A DNA stretch of 42,201 nt from NCBI GenBank assembly GCA_913043145.1, contig CAJWLP010000010.1, positions 1 through 42,201 of the forward strand, in the 5' to 3' direction. The translations under genes were made by a program, and so were the position numbers. This stretch comes from an uncultured Bacteroidota bacterium. GTDB lineage: Bacteria; Bacteroidota; Bacteroidia; NS11-12g; UBA9320. Shown here in pieces: positions 16,358 to 24,472 of the stretch (within the stretch, counting starts at the first letter, position 1; every line of letters begins with the position of its first letter). Below the pieces are notes generated by a model that was not told the origin of the DNA, did not search any database, and saw only the letters and a program-made list of their open reading frames with translations.

Positions 16358-16365
16358 TAGGTTTG
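16358..16365 (+). promoter_or_regulatory. -7 promoter box TAGGTTTG
   Basis: TAGGTTTG matches TAnnTTTG exactly and lies 17 bases before the ATG at 16383. A TTTTG further upstream (16323-16327) is 30 bases away, too far for a standard -33 element. Confidence 0.4.
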
Positions 16366-16382
16366 AAATCAATCATTATATC

Positions 16383-17714
16383 ATGAAAGTAGTCATTTTT
16401 GGAGCTGGATTATCATCCACTTATTTAATTAAATATCTTGAAGAAAATGCTTCTGCTCATAATTGGGTGATTACCGTTGCTGATAAAGAGCCAGATAACC
16501 TAAAAAAAAGGGTAATCTCCAAAAACACCAAAACTATTCTTTTTGATATTCAAGATGAGATTATACTAAATGATCTAATAAAAGAAGCAGATCTTGCAAT
16601 TAGTATGTTGCCTGCTAGCTTACATCTTAGCATTGCAAAAAAGTGCATTAATCACAATACTCACCTTGCTACTGCATCTTATCTTTCCCCAGAAATAAAA
16701 GAATTAGACAAAATTGCTAAAACAAAAAAATTACTTTTCTTGAATGAATGTGGTTTAGATCCAGGGATAGACCACTTATCAGCAATGAAATTAATTGATA
16801 AAATTCGAGAAAATGGCGGAAAAATAACTGAATTTGAGAGCTTTACAGGTGGTTTAATCGCACCGGAATGTGAAGATAATCCTTGGAGATATAAATTCAC
16901 TTGGAACCCCAGAAATGTAATTTTAGCTGGTACAGGTGGAGCTGTGAAATTTATTCATAATGGAAGGTATAAATACATCCCCTATCAAAAAGTTTTTAGA
17001 AGAACAGAAATAGTTGAAATTGACGGTTATGGAAAATTTGAAGGATATGCTAATAGAGATAGTTTAAAATACAGACAGACTTACGGGCTCAATGATGTCA
17101 AAACAATGTATAGAGGTACATTTAGAAGACCTGGCTTCTCAAAAGCTTGGAATTGCTTTGTTCAATTAGGAGCTACTGATAATTCCTATAAACTACCCTT
17201 TTCAAAAGGACTATCACACCGAGACTTTATAAACACCTTTCTACCCTACCATCCATCAGATAGTATTGAATTAAAATTTAAATCCTATCTTAATATTAAC
17301 CAAGACGATATTTATTTATGGGAAAAAATCGAAAGCACAGGTATATTTTCAAATGAAAAAATAACTATAGATGACGCATCTCCTGCTCAAATATTACAGC
17401 ATATTTTAGAAAAAAAATGGAGCCTTAAAAATGATGATAGAGATATGATTGTAATGTGGCATAAAGTAAAATACTTTACAAAAGATGGTAAATACAAAAA
17501 TGTACAAAGTAGTCTAGTTTGTGAAGGTGAAAATAGAAAATATACAGCTATGGCTAAAACAGTAGGTATGCCTCTAGCTATTGCATGTAAATTGATTTTA
17601 ACAAAAAAAATATCACAAACTGGATGTATATTACCAACACATCCCGAATTTTACCAACCAATACTCAAAGAATTGGAAAATTATGGGATAACGTTTATTG
17701 AAAAATATGATTAA
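16383..17714 (+). CDS. Saccharopine dehydrogenase-like NAD(P)-dependent oxidoreductase
   Basis: A 443-residue protein of the saccharopine reductase (Lys9) type. The Rossmann loop VVIFGAGLSSTYLIKYL opens the protein. LAISMLPASLHLSIAKKCI (about residues 71-89) and LFLNECGLDPGIDHLSAM (about residues 118-135) are the family's cofactor- and substrate-side signatures. The C-terminal domain includes FESFTGGLIAPE and the late KTVGMPLAIACKLILTKKI. Saccharopine dehydrogenase makes or cleaves the glutamate-lysine adduct of lysine metabolism; lysine degradation is the likelier role in this phylum, but related enzymes act on carboxynorspermidine. No lysine or polyamine gene is adjacent. Its TAA shares the bases TTAA with the stop of the convergent DUF4249 gene. 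Confidence 0.85.
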   Translation: MKVVIFGAGLSSTYLIKYLEENASAHNWVITVADKEPDNLKKRVISKNTKTILFDIQDEIILNDLIKEADLAISMLPASLHLSIAKKCINHNTHLATASYLSPEIKELDKIAKTKKLLFLNECGLDPGIDHLSAMKLIDKIRENGGKITEFESFTGGLIAPECEDNPWRYKFTWNPRNVILAGTGGAVKFIHNGRYKYIPYQKVFRRTEIVEIDGYGKFEGYANRDSLKYRQTYGLNDVKTMYRGTFRRPGFSKAWNCFVQLGATDNSYKLPFSKGLSHRDFINTFLPYHPSDSIELKFKSYLNINQDDIYLWEKIESTGIFSNEKITIDDASPAQILQHILEKKWSLKNDDRDMIVMWHKVKYFTKDGKYKNVQSSLVCEGENRKYTAMAKTVGMPLAIACKLILTKKISQTGCILPTHPEFYQPILKELENYGITFIEKYD

Positions 17715-18589
17715 GGATTAAATGGAATTGAATCCGTATACTGGTTATAGAAATAAAACCCACCTAAGCCACCATTTATATTTCCTTCTATTTGCCCTTC
17801 AAAATATAATGGTCCTCCAAATACATGATTATTTTGAATAAGCATTAAATAGTAGTTGTACATTGACTCAGATACTGACTTTAATCGAACATGAATTGTT
17901 TTAGGTCTGAAACGCGAATGAGCTAAACTATCTTTTTGTATTCTCAGTCCTATTTTTTTATCTAATCCGTTAAACAATTCGTCATTAAAAATGACTCTAT
18001 TAGTGGGTTCTGTTGTAGTCTGAATTGTTGATGAGAATATCTTATCCTTACTTGAAAATCTTATTGGATAATGCTTAATTATAGAATCATTGAGGAGAGA
18101 TTGTTCTCCAATAACACTTAGGTCTAGAACATAAAAATTATCCATAGATGGATCATTAATAGTTATATCTAAGTGGTAAAAAACAGTTCCAGTTGATATA
18201 GAATCTATAGTTAATTTTACATTATCCATAGGCACTCTATCAGTAGATTGAATGCTTGGATAATCAATCACATGAGCATTAATCTGGTACAAACCTCCTT
18301 CTTCTACTGTGTAAGGTAAAATAACTTCACCTTCATCTATCCAAAAATCATCATCAATAATACGTATAGAATCTTTAAATAATTGAATATTAACTGCTTC
18401 ATTCAGCTTTTGAGTCAATGGACTACCTAAAAGCTTAAATGACTTATCAAGTTTTAACTTTAATAAACTATCAGGGGTGTTAAAGGCATTCAAAACAAGC
18501 TTTGGTTTAAAATTGACATCATCGTATGGTATCTGTTTGTCACAAGACACCAAAATAATAGATATAAATACTGCCAAATATTTTATCAT
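17711..18589 (-). CDS. DUF4249-family outer-membrane lipoprotein
   Basis: A 292-residue lipoprotein with signal sequence and lipobox ILVSC (cysteine about residue 16). The mature start PKLVLNAFNTPDSLLKLKLDKSF is typical of DUF4249, whose members follow TonB-receptor genes in Bacteroidota and probably cap or assist the receptor, as SusD does for SusC, though this is not proven for DUF4249. Later strands include YNYYLMLIQNNHVFGGPLYF and the glycine-rich GGLGGFYFYNQ near the end. It starts inside the receptor gene's stop (ATGA overlap), so it is co-translated with it. No cysteine other than the lipobox one is visible. Confidence 0.85.
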   Translation of the reverse strand: MIKYLAVFISIILVSCDKQIPYDDVNFKPKLVLNAFNTPDSLLKLKLDKSFKLLGSPLTQKLNEAVNIQLFKDSIRIIDDDFWIDEGEVILPYTVEEGGLYQINAHVIDYPSIQSTDRVPMDNVKLTIDSISTGTVFYHLDITINDPSMDNFYVLDLSVIGEQSLLNDSIIKHYPIRFSSKDKIFSSTIQTTTEPTNRVIFNDELFNGLDKKIGLRIQKDSLAHSRFRPKTIHVRLKSVSESMYNYYLMLIQNNHVFGGPLYFEGQIEGNINGGLGGFYFYNQYTDSIPFNP

Positions 18590-21156
18590 ATTTTAATGGA
18601 ATATTTTGCTATTGGTAAGATGGGCATTAAAGATCTAATTTTCAATACGGGATCAGAAGATTCATCTAAACCGATGAAAGCCATAAATGGATTAAAGCGA
18701 TTATAAATATTATAGACACCAAAAACTAGTGTTGATTTGAACTTTTTATGTTGTTTCTCAATAGCATACGAAATATCAAGGTGATGGATAGCCGGGAGTC
18801 TAAAATTATTTATTTGATCAAAGTCTTCCAATATAACAGGCTCATCGTTAATGAAAGTAACATACCTTCCAACAGGAAGAGTAATAGGGTTTCCACTAAT
18901 GTAGTTGAAGGAAATCATTAATTTTTTATTATCAGAAAATGAATGAGATGTCCAAATTGAAAAATCATGGGGCCTATCAAATTTTGAATAATATAATTCA
19001 CCATTATTTATATTTTCAATGGTTCTATTAGATCTACAATAAGTATAGGCTAAATTCAATGAAAGTTTATCAAATTTCATATCAAAGTTAGATTCTAATC
19101 CATAGGAACTCCCAATACCTTGATTGATGTTAGCCTCCCAATTTTGACTGTAGAGATTTGGGGTGTTCAAATTATACTCTGCAATATGCCTAAATCGCTT
19201 ATCAAAAAATCCTATACTAAAATTACCATGAGAGTAATTATGAGCCAACTTGCAAATAAATTGATTTGCACTAATTGGCTTAAGTGCATTAGAAACAGGA
19301 AACCAGATGTCTATTGGCAGTCCTAAATTATTATTAGGAATCAATTGGATAAACTGATTAGTAATAGAATAACCTATCCTTAATTGCGATTTTTTAGTTA
19401 AATTAAAGAGTGAAAATAACTTGGGCTGAAAATATATAAAATCGTTTGTTTGGTTTGAATACTGAGTCAGCCGAATACCATAATTTACATATCCACTTCT
19501 GAAATAAGTCTTATTCTCAATGAAAGAAAAATATTCGTAAGAATCAAAAGATGAACTTTTCACAATAGTATCTGTATCATAGAAAATAGATGATGCATAG
19601 TCATTATCTGTTACTTTATATGTCCGTTCATATGGTAAGAAATTATAATTAGCGATACCAAATCCTATTTTAGCAAGATTTCTATCATTTAAAAAAACAT
19701 TAGCATCCATCGATGAGTGTATTTCTCGAATTCCGCTTTTGTAATTAGATGAATTACTTGAATAATTATTATCTTCATCTAAACTATATTCATCTGTGAA
19801 ATTTAAAGTATATGAACTAATTGATGCCTCAGTAGTTAAAAGAACTCTTGAAGTAAGCTTAGAATTCCACTTCATCCCCAATAAAGTATTCCTCCATCCC
19901 AAAGCTCCTTCAGTTTTTTCTGTAAATTGATTAGGAGAATTTACATTAAGCTTCGATGTAAAATTTAATTGATCACCACCATAATAACTGGTAAAACTCA
20001 ACTGATTGTGTTCATTAATCTGATAGTGAATTTTCCCAAAAAGATCAAGAGACCATAAATAGGATTTATTTTTTATAGCATTTGATCGATCTTCAATGTT
20101 TTGTAAAGGACGAATCAACAAATCTAAGTAGGTCCTTCTTGCACTAAATGAGTAGCTTAATTTATTTTTAACAATAGGTCCATTTACAGCTACAGCACTT
20201 GATAAAAGTCCTAAATCAAGAAATAATTCTGTCTTATTTTTATTTCCATTATTTAATCCAATATCAACAATACTACTTAATCGATTACTATATTTTGATG
20301 GGAAAACGTCCTTGTATACTCTAATGTTGTTAACTATAGGCGTATTAAATATAGAATATAAACCCATTAGGTGAAAGGTATTATAAACTGGAATCCCATC
20401 GACTAAAATAAAATTTTGATCTGGTCCACCACCTCTGACAGATAGACCTTGTTGACCATATGAGACATTTTGAATACCAGGAATTAATTTAATCGAATTA
20501 AGTGCATCAATCTTACCATTTAAACTAGGTATTTGTAAATGCATCGAATTTATTTGATCATAATCCTTGAAATCTTGAACTAAACTATCTTTAATCGTGA
20601 TTTCAACTGTTTCAAGATTAGTTACCGGCTTTAGCCTAATATACAAGTACTGATTTTGGTTTACTCTCACTCGATTATTACTTATTTGATAACCCGGGTG
20701 ATATACATCAATAGATACCTCTCTATTTGGAACAGATAATTGAAACATACCCATTTGGTCAGAAACAACATACATGTTATTATTTAATTTAATAACAGCA
20801 TTGGATACTCTCTCAGATGAATTGACATCGATAATACTTCCAGATATAACAAATTCTCTGTAAGGGAATAAGTTGATTATTTTATCATCTAATCTATCAT
20901 GGGATAAACCACATGAATCTTCAATGATTATAAGAATATTACGTAAGGGTTCATTTAAGCATTTCAAAGTTATATGCTTGTCAACAAGGTTTTGAATTTT
21001 GTAGTTAAAATGGACATTGGTTTGATTTTCAATTGAATCTATACATTCTAATAAATAACCAGAAAAACTTAAGGTAACTCTTTTATCATATTCAAATGTC
21101 TGAGCATTAGATGATAAAGCGATTAAAAATAATATGATAAAACCAATTTTTTGCAA
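18586..21156 (-). CDS. TonB-dependent outer-membrane receptor with STN signalling domain
   Basis: An 856-residue receptor. Order of parts: signal peptide ending in SSNAQ (about 19), an STN/secretin-like signalling domain (about 27-96), a carboxypeptidase-regulatory-like beta-sandwich (about 100-175), a plug (about 200-310) with LSVRGGGPDQNFILVDGIPVYN and HLMGLYSIFN, then the barrel ending in a hydrophobic strand with a terminal I-K-I. The STN domain passes ligand occupancy to a FecR anti-sigma factor, and just such a gene lies upstream. Ligand unknown. The start is TTG, with an in-frame stop 2 codons upstream; it is required to include the signal peptide. Confidence 0.92.
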   Translation of the reverse strand: MQKIGFIILFLIALSSNAQTFEYDKRVTLSFSGYLLECIDSIENQTNVHFNYKIQNLVDKHITLKCLNEPLRNILIIIEDSCGLSHDRLDDKIINLFPYREFVISGSIIDVNSSERVSNAVIKLNNNMYVVSDQMGMFQLSVPNREVSIDVYHPGYQISNNRVRVNQNQYLYIRLKPVTNLETVEITIKDSLVQDFKDYDQINSMHLQIPSLNGKIDALNSIKLIPGIQNVSYGQQGLSVRGGGPDQNFILVDGIPVYNTFHLMGLYSIFNTPIVNNIRVYKDVFPSKYSNRLSSIVDIGLNNGNKNKTELFLDLGLLSSAVAVNGPIVKNKLSYSFSARRTYLDLLIRPLQNIEDRSNAIKNKSYLWSLDLFGKIHYQINEHNQLSFTSYYGGDQLNFTSKLNVNSPNQFTEKTEGALGWRNTLLGMKWNSKLTSRVLLTTEASISSYTLNFTDEYSLDEDNNYSSNSSNYKSGIREIHSSMDANVFLNDRNLAKIGFGIANYNFLPYERTYKVTDNDYASSIFYDTDTIVKSSSFDSYEYFSFIENKTYFRSGYVNYGIRLTQYSNQTNDFIYFQPKLFSLFNLTKKSQLRIGYSITNQFIQLIPNNNLGLPIDIWFPVSNALKPISANQFICKLAHNYSHGNFSIGFFDKRFRHIAEYNLNTPNLYSQNWEANINQGIGSSYGLESNFDMKFDKLSLNLAYTYCRSNRTIENINNGELYYSKFDRPHDFSIWTSHSFSDNKKLMISFNYISGNPITLPVGRYVTFINDEPVILEDFDQINNFRLPAIHHLDISYAIEKQHKKFKSTLVFGVYNIYNRFNPFMAFIGLDESSDPVLKIRSLMPILPIAKYSIKI

Positions 21157-21179
21157 CGACTACGAAAGTCGTAAATTGA

Positions 21180-22100
21180 TTACTTCAAAACAATGGAATT
21201 GTTAATTAAAGCAAAATTGTTGCCAGAGATTTTGTTTAATATTTTGATGCAATTTTTGAGATCATTTTTAGGTAGAGATACTGAATAAACATCTTTCAAT
21301 AGTCTGGGTTTGATGTGATGATTTACATCATAAATAAGTTTAATTTGAGCTAAAATATCAGCAAGAGTTGAATTTTTACATATAACATAACCATCATTAG
21401 TAATTGAAATTTTTGAGGTTGTTCGAGAAATTTCATCTAATGATGAAGTAAGTAAATCTCCTGATTTGAGGTAATATTCTTGATTATTTTGGATATAGGA
21501 TAGATGACCATCAAAAAGTTCGACAAGAACAGATTGATTATCTTCATTAACAGAAACTTTAAATTGAGTACCGTGAACGACAATATCACCAATAGTTGTA
21601 TGTACGACGAATTTTTTATTGGATTCGAATACATCAAAAAAAGCTTCACCTGAAAGTGTAACTTCACGATTTGATGAGTTAAAGTTATTTGATAGAATTA
21701 GCATGGAATTTGGATTTAAGATTACTTGACTATTATCTTCAAGTATATAATTTTCAGCATATTGGGATGTTTTGTAATGTGACTTCTTCGATATAAAATT
21801 CCAACTTACAATCGTGACTATAGCAATTATTATACTTGCAGCCAGGTTAACATAACTAGATTTCGTTAGATAGTAACGTGGTTTAATTGTAATTTTAGAC
21901 TCAAAACTTTTCCAAGTATAATCAATATTTTCAGATTCATAGCTAAGTGAATTTGTAGCTTCCCAAATTGATTTATAAACATCAAATGCTCGCCTCAACT
22001 GAACATTTGCATCCATATCTTGAAGAAATAAAGCACGATCCTCAGAGGACATGCTATTTGTCAAGTATTGAATAATTCTATGTTCTAAATCCGGTGACAT
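21180..22100 (-). CDS. FecR-family anti-sigma factor
   Basis: A 306-residue inner-membrane protein. The N-terminal cytoplasmic part (about 1-75; LEHRIIQYLTNSMSSEDRAL at the start) corresponds to the sigma-binding region. One TM helix follows (about 82-104). The FecR domain (about 115-215) has AENYILEDNSQVILNPNS, REVTLSGEAFFDV and HGTQFKVSV, the family hallmarks. The C-terminal domain (about 230-306; SLPKNDLKNCIKILNKISG, then FALINNSIVLK) is of the DUF4974 type that contacts the receptor's STN domain. It should hold the adjacent sigma factor until the receptor is loaded. The gene is 6 bases behind the mini-gene and 23 bases before the receptor. Confidence 0.93.
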   Translation of the reverse strand: MSPDLEHRIIQYLTNSMSSEDRALFLQDMDANVQLRRAFDVYKSIWEATNSLSYESENIDYTWKSFESKITIKPRYYLTKSSYVNLAASIIIAIVTIVSWNFISKKSHYKTSQYAENYILEDNSQVILNPNSMLILSNNFNSSNREVTLSGEAFFDVFESNKKFVVHTTIGDIVVHGTQFKVSVNEDNQSVLVELFDGHLSYIQNNQEYYLKSGDLLTSSLDEISRTTSKISITNDGYVICKNSTLADILAQIKLIYDVNHHIKPRLLKDVYSVSLPKNDLKNCIKILNKISGNNFALINNSIVLK

Positions 22101-22106
22101 TAATAT

Positions 22107-22313
22107 TTAGAGGTAGTTATTTACTGTAGATTTAAGGTGTGAGAGCGTACGTTGGTTGTGTTTACTCTCATTAAGCCATGCATTTACGTCGTCAGCTTCT
22201 TTTCTTGTACATTTACCAAACAAAAATTTCAAGAGTATATTTGATTCCCAAATCATAATTATAATTCTTTTATACATATTAATACATTGATTTATTGACC
22301 AACCCTTATTCAT
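22107..22313 (-). CDS. Small protein resembling a stand-alone FecR N-terminal (anti-sigma) domain
   Basis: A 68-codon gene between the sigma factor and FecR. It overlaps the end of the sigma gene by 8 bases and ends 6 bases before the FecR gene. The part from about residue 26, LLKFLFGKCTRKEADDVNAW then LNESKHNQRTLSHLK, reads like the cytoplasmic head of FecR proteins ('..L.G..T.EE...V..WL..S..N...L..LK'), with no TM helix or FecR domain after it. A second ATG at 22256 would give a 49-residue protein starting just before this part. The adjacent full-length FecR has its own head, so this is not simply its missing start. I infer a small soluble sigma-binding protein; a remnant of an old duplication is the alternative. 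Confidence 0.6.
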   Translation of the reverse strand: MNKGWSINQCINMYKRIIIMIWESNILLKFLFGKCTRKEADDVNAWLNESKHNQRTLSHLKSTVNNYL

Positions 22314-22797
22314 ATCTTAATTTTTTTTTAAATATTTTTAATGCTTTGGTAATTTGAGCTTCAACCGTCTTAATTGATATATCTAAAAGTGATGCTATTT
22401 CTTTATTCGAAAGCTGATCTATTCGACTCATAGCAAACACTTGCTTACATTTAGAAGGTAAACCATTCATTATTTGTTGAATAATTATATGTTGTTCTTT
22501 TTCTAAAAGTGACTGATCTGCCTTAAAATCACTCAACATATCAAGTTGTTCACTGAATACAATCACTAATTTGTGTTTTTTTATGTGATTGATACATCGA
22601 TTTTTAACAGCGGCATAGAGGTAGGTTTTCAAACTACTATCTAATTTTAGTCGATTTCTTTTATTCCAAACTGACAAAAAAACATCATTAACTAATTCAA
22701 TTGAATCTTCAGAACTTCTTGTAAGGTAGATAGCATAATTTACAAGAGATGGTTGGAATCTCTTATATAGTTTTTCGAATTGAATGTTGCTTTCCAC
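22306..22797 (-). CDS. FecI-like ECF RNA polymerase sigma factor
   Basis: A 163-residue sigma-70 family protein of the ECF type. Region 2 is seen in YKRFQPSLVNYAIYLTRSSE and NDVFLSVWNKRNRLKLDSSL with the TYLYAAVKNRCINHIKK ending (about residues 10-76). Region 4 is LPSKCKQVFAMSRIDQLSNK followed by EIASLLDISIKTVEAQITKA (about residues 109-150), a helix-turn-helix. It should direct transcription of a target set, most likely including this operon, when released by FecR. The start is GTG at 22797. It heads the operon of mini-gene, fecR, receptor and DUF4249. Confidence 0.93.
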   Translation of the reverse strand: MESNIQFEKLYKRFQPSLVNYAIYLTRSSEDSIELVNDVFLSVWNKRNRLKLDSSLKTYLYAAVKNRCINHIKKHKLVIVFSEQLDMLSDFKADQSLLEKEQHIIIQQIMNGLPSKCKQVFAMSRIDQLSNKEIASLLDISIKTVEAQITKALKIFKKKLRYE

Positions 22798-22816
22798 CAG
22801 TTAAATCTTTGAAGTC

Positions 22817-22824
22817 CAAAATTA
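22817..22824 (-). promoter_or_regulatory. -7 promoter box TAATTTTG before the ECF sigma gene
   Basis: On the minus strand TAATTTTG matches TAnnTTTG exactly and lies 19 bases before the GTG at 22797. This is the housekeeping-type box, suggesting a basal promoter for the operon independent of its own sigma factor. No clear TTG is found at the standard spacing. Confidence 0.4.
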
Positions 22825-22892
22825 ACAAACAATGCCACACTAAACTTACCCATTAAACAAAATTTATTATTAGGAATACATAACATAAATTT

Positions 22893-22900
22893 TAAATTTG
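22893..22900 (+). promoter_or_regulatory. -7 promoter box TAAATTTG for tRNA-Cys
   Basis: TAAATTTG matches the Bacteroidota -7 consensus and ends 15 bases before the first base of the tRNA. No TTG-type -33 element is evident. Confidence 0.45.
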
Positions 22901-22915
22901 CATTCCTTTTAAGAA

Positions 22916-22986
22916 GGTCGGATGGCCGAGTGGCTAGGCAGAGGTCTGCAAAACCTTTTACACCGGTTCGAATCCGGTTCCGACCT
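22916..22986 (+). tRNA. tRNA-Cys (anticodon GCA)
   Basis: A 71-base cloverleaf. Acceptor arms GGTCGGA and TCCGACC pair in all 7 positions, with U as the discriminator base, as in tRNA-Cys. The D arm has a GCC/GGC stem. The anticodon stem GAGGT/ACCTT closes the loop CTGCAAA with anticodon GCA. The T arm is ACCGG-TTCGAAT-CCGGT. The CCA end is not encoded. The tRNA stands alone between the sigma factor gene and a lipoprotein gene. The rest of the gap 22798-23139 holds only promoter boxes and a terminator. Confidence 0.97.
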
Positions 22987-23086
22987 CTTTTACTTTCGAT
23001 ATTTTACGTATTTTTTTCTGGTTTATTAATAACATACCCAATGCTCATTTTGGTATTAACATAATGTCATTGAAAATTATTTAACT

Positions 23087-23113
23087 AAAAAAAGGGAATG
23101 AATAATCATTCCC
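23087..23113 (-). terminator. Rho-independent terminator after the lipoprotein gene
   Basis: GGGAATGA (23094-23101) pairs with TCATTCCC (23106-23113) around a 4-base loop. Read on the minus strand, the 8-bp stem is followed by seven T (plus-strand A at 23087-23093). It lies about 27 bases after the stop of the lipoprotein gene at 23140. Confidence 0.85.
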
Positions 23114-23139
23114 CTCTATATTTTCTTTAGACTTTAGAA

Positions 23140-23688
23140 CTATTGGTCATCTCTTCGAATAACGTCAAATTTACCTCTCGAGATGTTTACACTTTGACCT
23201 GTCTTACCATTCTTAACAATGCCTGAAAAAGTTCCTTTGATGTGTTCACCAATGGCACCATATTCCGTTACAACAATTGTTACAGTACTTCCTGATGCAC
23301 TATATTCTTCGCGTCTGATAGTACCATCTTCCCCTGCACCTGCTTGGAAATCAACATCTGAACTACCAACCTCTGTTACAAACGTTCCTGTGGTTTTACC
23401 TGGAAAGGTGATATTAAAACTAGCATCTCCAAAATTTTGATCATTTCCAAAAACACTTATGTAAGTGTTTTCGTCACGGGTGATATATTCACCAAAGGTT
23501 CGATCAACTTCTTCATTGAGTTTAAATAATTCTAAACCAATCTGAATTTGATTTTCTATAGTTACTGTTGGTGTAGAATCTTGATTATTATCATTAGGTT
23601 GAGTAGTGGTTGTATCATCTCCACAACCTGTAGTTAATGTCAGTGCCGCTGCACTAATAAGTAATAGTACTAAAGTTATATTTTTCAT
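23140..23688 (-). CDS. Putative small lipoprotein, function unknown
   Basis: A 182-residue protein. I start it at the ATG at 23688, not at an upstream in-frame codon, because this places the signal peptide (MKNITLVLLLISAAALTLTT) directly at the N-terminus and the lipobox TTGC near residue 22. A Thr/Asp/Asn-rich linker follows the cysteine, then a beta-rich domain with VFGNDQNFGDASFNITFPGK and GAIGEHIKGTFSGIV. The last part resembles the 'xGxFSGxV' beta-strand pattern seen in many Bacteroidota lipoproteins, which does not reveal a function. It has its own promoter (23710-23739) and terminator, so it is probably a single-gene unit. Confidence 0.7.
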   Translation of the reverse strand: MKNITLVLLLISAAALTLTTGCGDDTTTTQPNDNNQDSTPTVTIENQIQIGLELFKLNEEVDRTFGEYITRDENTYISVFGNDQNFGDASFNITFPGKTTGTFVTEVGSSDVDFQAGAGEDGTIRREEYSASGSTVTIVVTEYGAIGEHIKGTFSGIVKNGKTGQSVNISRGKFDVIRRDDQ

Positions 23689-23709
23689 TTTATTATTAAA
23701 TAATATTAA

Positions 23710-23739
23710 CAAATTTACAAACAAATTTTATCAGCCAAA
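23710..23739 (-). promoter_or_regulatory. Promoter of the lipoprotein gene (TTTG, 18 bases, TAAATTTG)
   Basis: On the minus strand TTTG (23739-23736) and TAAATTTG (23717-23710) are separated by 18 bases, a full match to the Bacteroidota promoter pattern. The ATG chosen for the lipoprotein follows 21 bases downstream, supporting that start. Confidence 0.6.
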
Positions 23740-23768
23740 ATTTCAAAAAGGATAATATCTGTAAAGTA

Positions 23769-24461
23769 TCAAAAGATGACATTCGACTGATCATTTATGG
23801 CTTTAATTCCACTGCTAGTAATTACCTTACCATCGAATCTGCCATTATATATTAATTGATTTCCATTGCAAACCAGGTAGGACGATTCAGGTAAAGCAAT
23901 TACTTTCTGATGGGGATTAGCAGCAAGAAACTCTCTAAGTCTTTGTAATCTAGATTCACCTCCATGATTTGGAATAGATTTTTCAGTGTAATGCGGATTA
24001 ATTTGAAAAGGAACAAGACTTAATGATTGAAAACTTTTAGGTTCAACGATTGGCATATCATTCGTAGTTCTTATGGTGGGTGAAGCAATATTAGAACCAG
24101 CACTCCATCCTACATAGGGTTTCCCATTGGCAACTACTTTTTGAATGGTTTCTAAAAGATCAAATTGTTGAAGCATTTTGAGTAAGTGAAAGGTGTTCCC
24201 CCCTCCTACAAATATTGCACTAGAATCTTTAAGAGCTTTTGCTTTATCATCAAAATTATCTAGGTTGGAAACCTTAACATCAAAAGATGATAATGCATAA
24301 TTTACTTTTTGAGTATACTCATCATATGTAAAACCAACACCTGCATACGGAATAAATATAATAGATGAATGATCTTTAACAAAAGAGGTAATTGTACTAG
24401 AGCACCATTGCATGTATGGTTCACCGTAATTAGTACTATTACTTAATAAAAGTAAATTCAA
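23769..24461 (-). CDS. pepE: Dipeptidase E (alpha-aspartyl dipeptidase, peptidase family S51)
   Basis: A 230-residue cytoplasmic peptidase that cleaves dipeptides with N-terminal aspartate. The catalytic triad of the Salmonella enzyme (Ser120, His157, Glu192) falls at exactly the same positions here: S120 in VGWSAGSN, H157 in INPHYTE, E192 in ALPESS. The opening LLLLSNSTNYGEPYMQW and the AIFVGGGNTFHLLK loop (about residues 82-95) are also typical. The start is TTG; the conserved N-terminus begins right there and no ATG fits. It is 11 bases behind the FKBP gene, so it is probably co-transcribed. Confidence 0.93.
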   Translation of the reverse strand: MNLLLLSNSTNYGEPYMQWCSSTITSFVKDHSSIIFIPYAGVGFTYDEYTQKVNYALSSFDVKVSNLDNFDDKAKALKDSSAIFVGGGNTFHLLKMLQQFDLLETIQKVVANGKPYVGWSAGSNIASPTIRTTNDMPIVEPKSFQSLSLVPFQINPHYTEKSIPNHGGESRLQRLREFLAANPHQKVIALPESSYLVCNGNQLIYNGRFDGKVITSSGIKAINDQSNVIF

Positions 24462-24472
24462 ATGAAATAATT

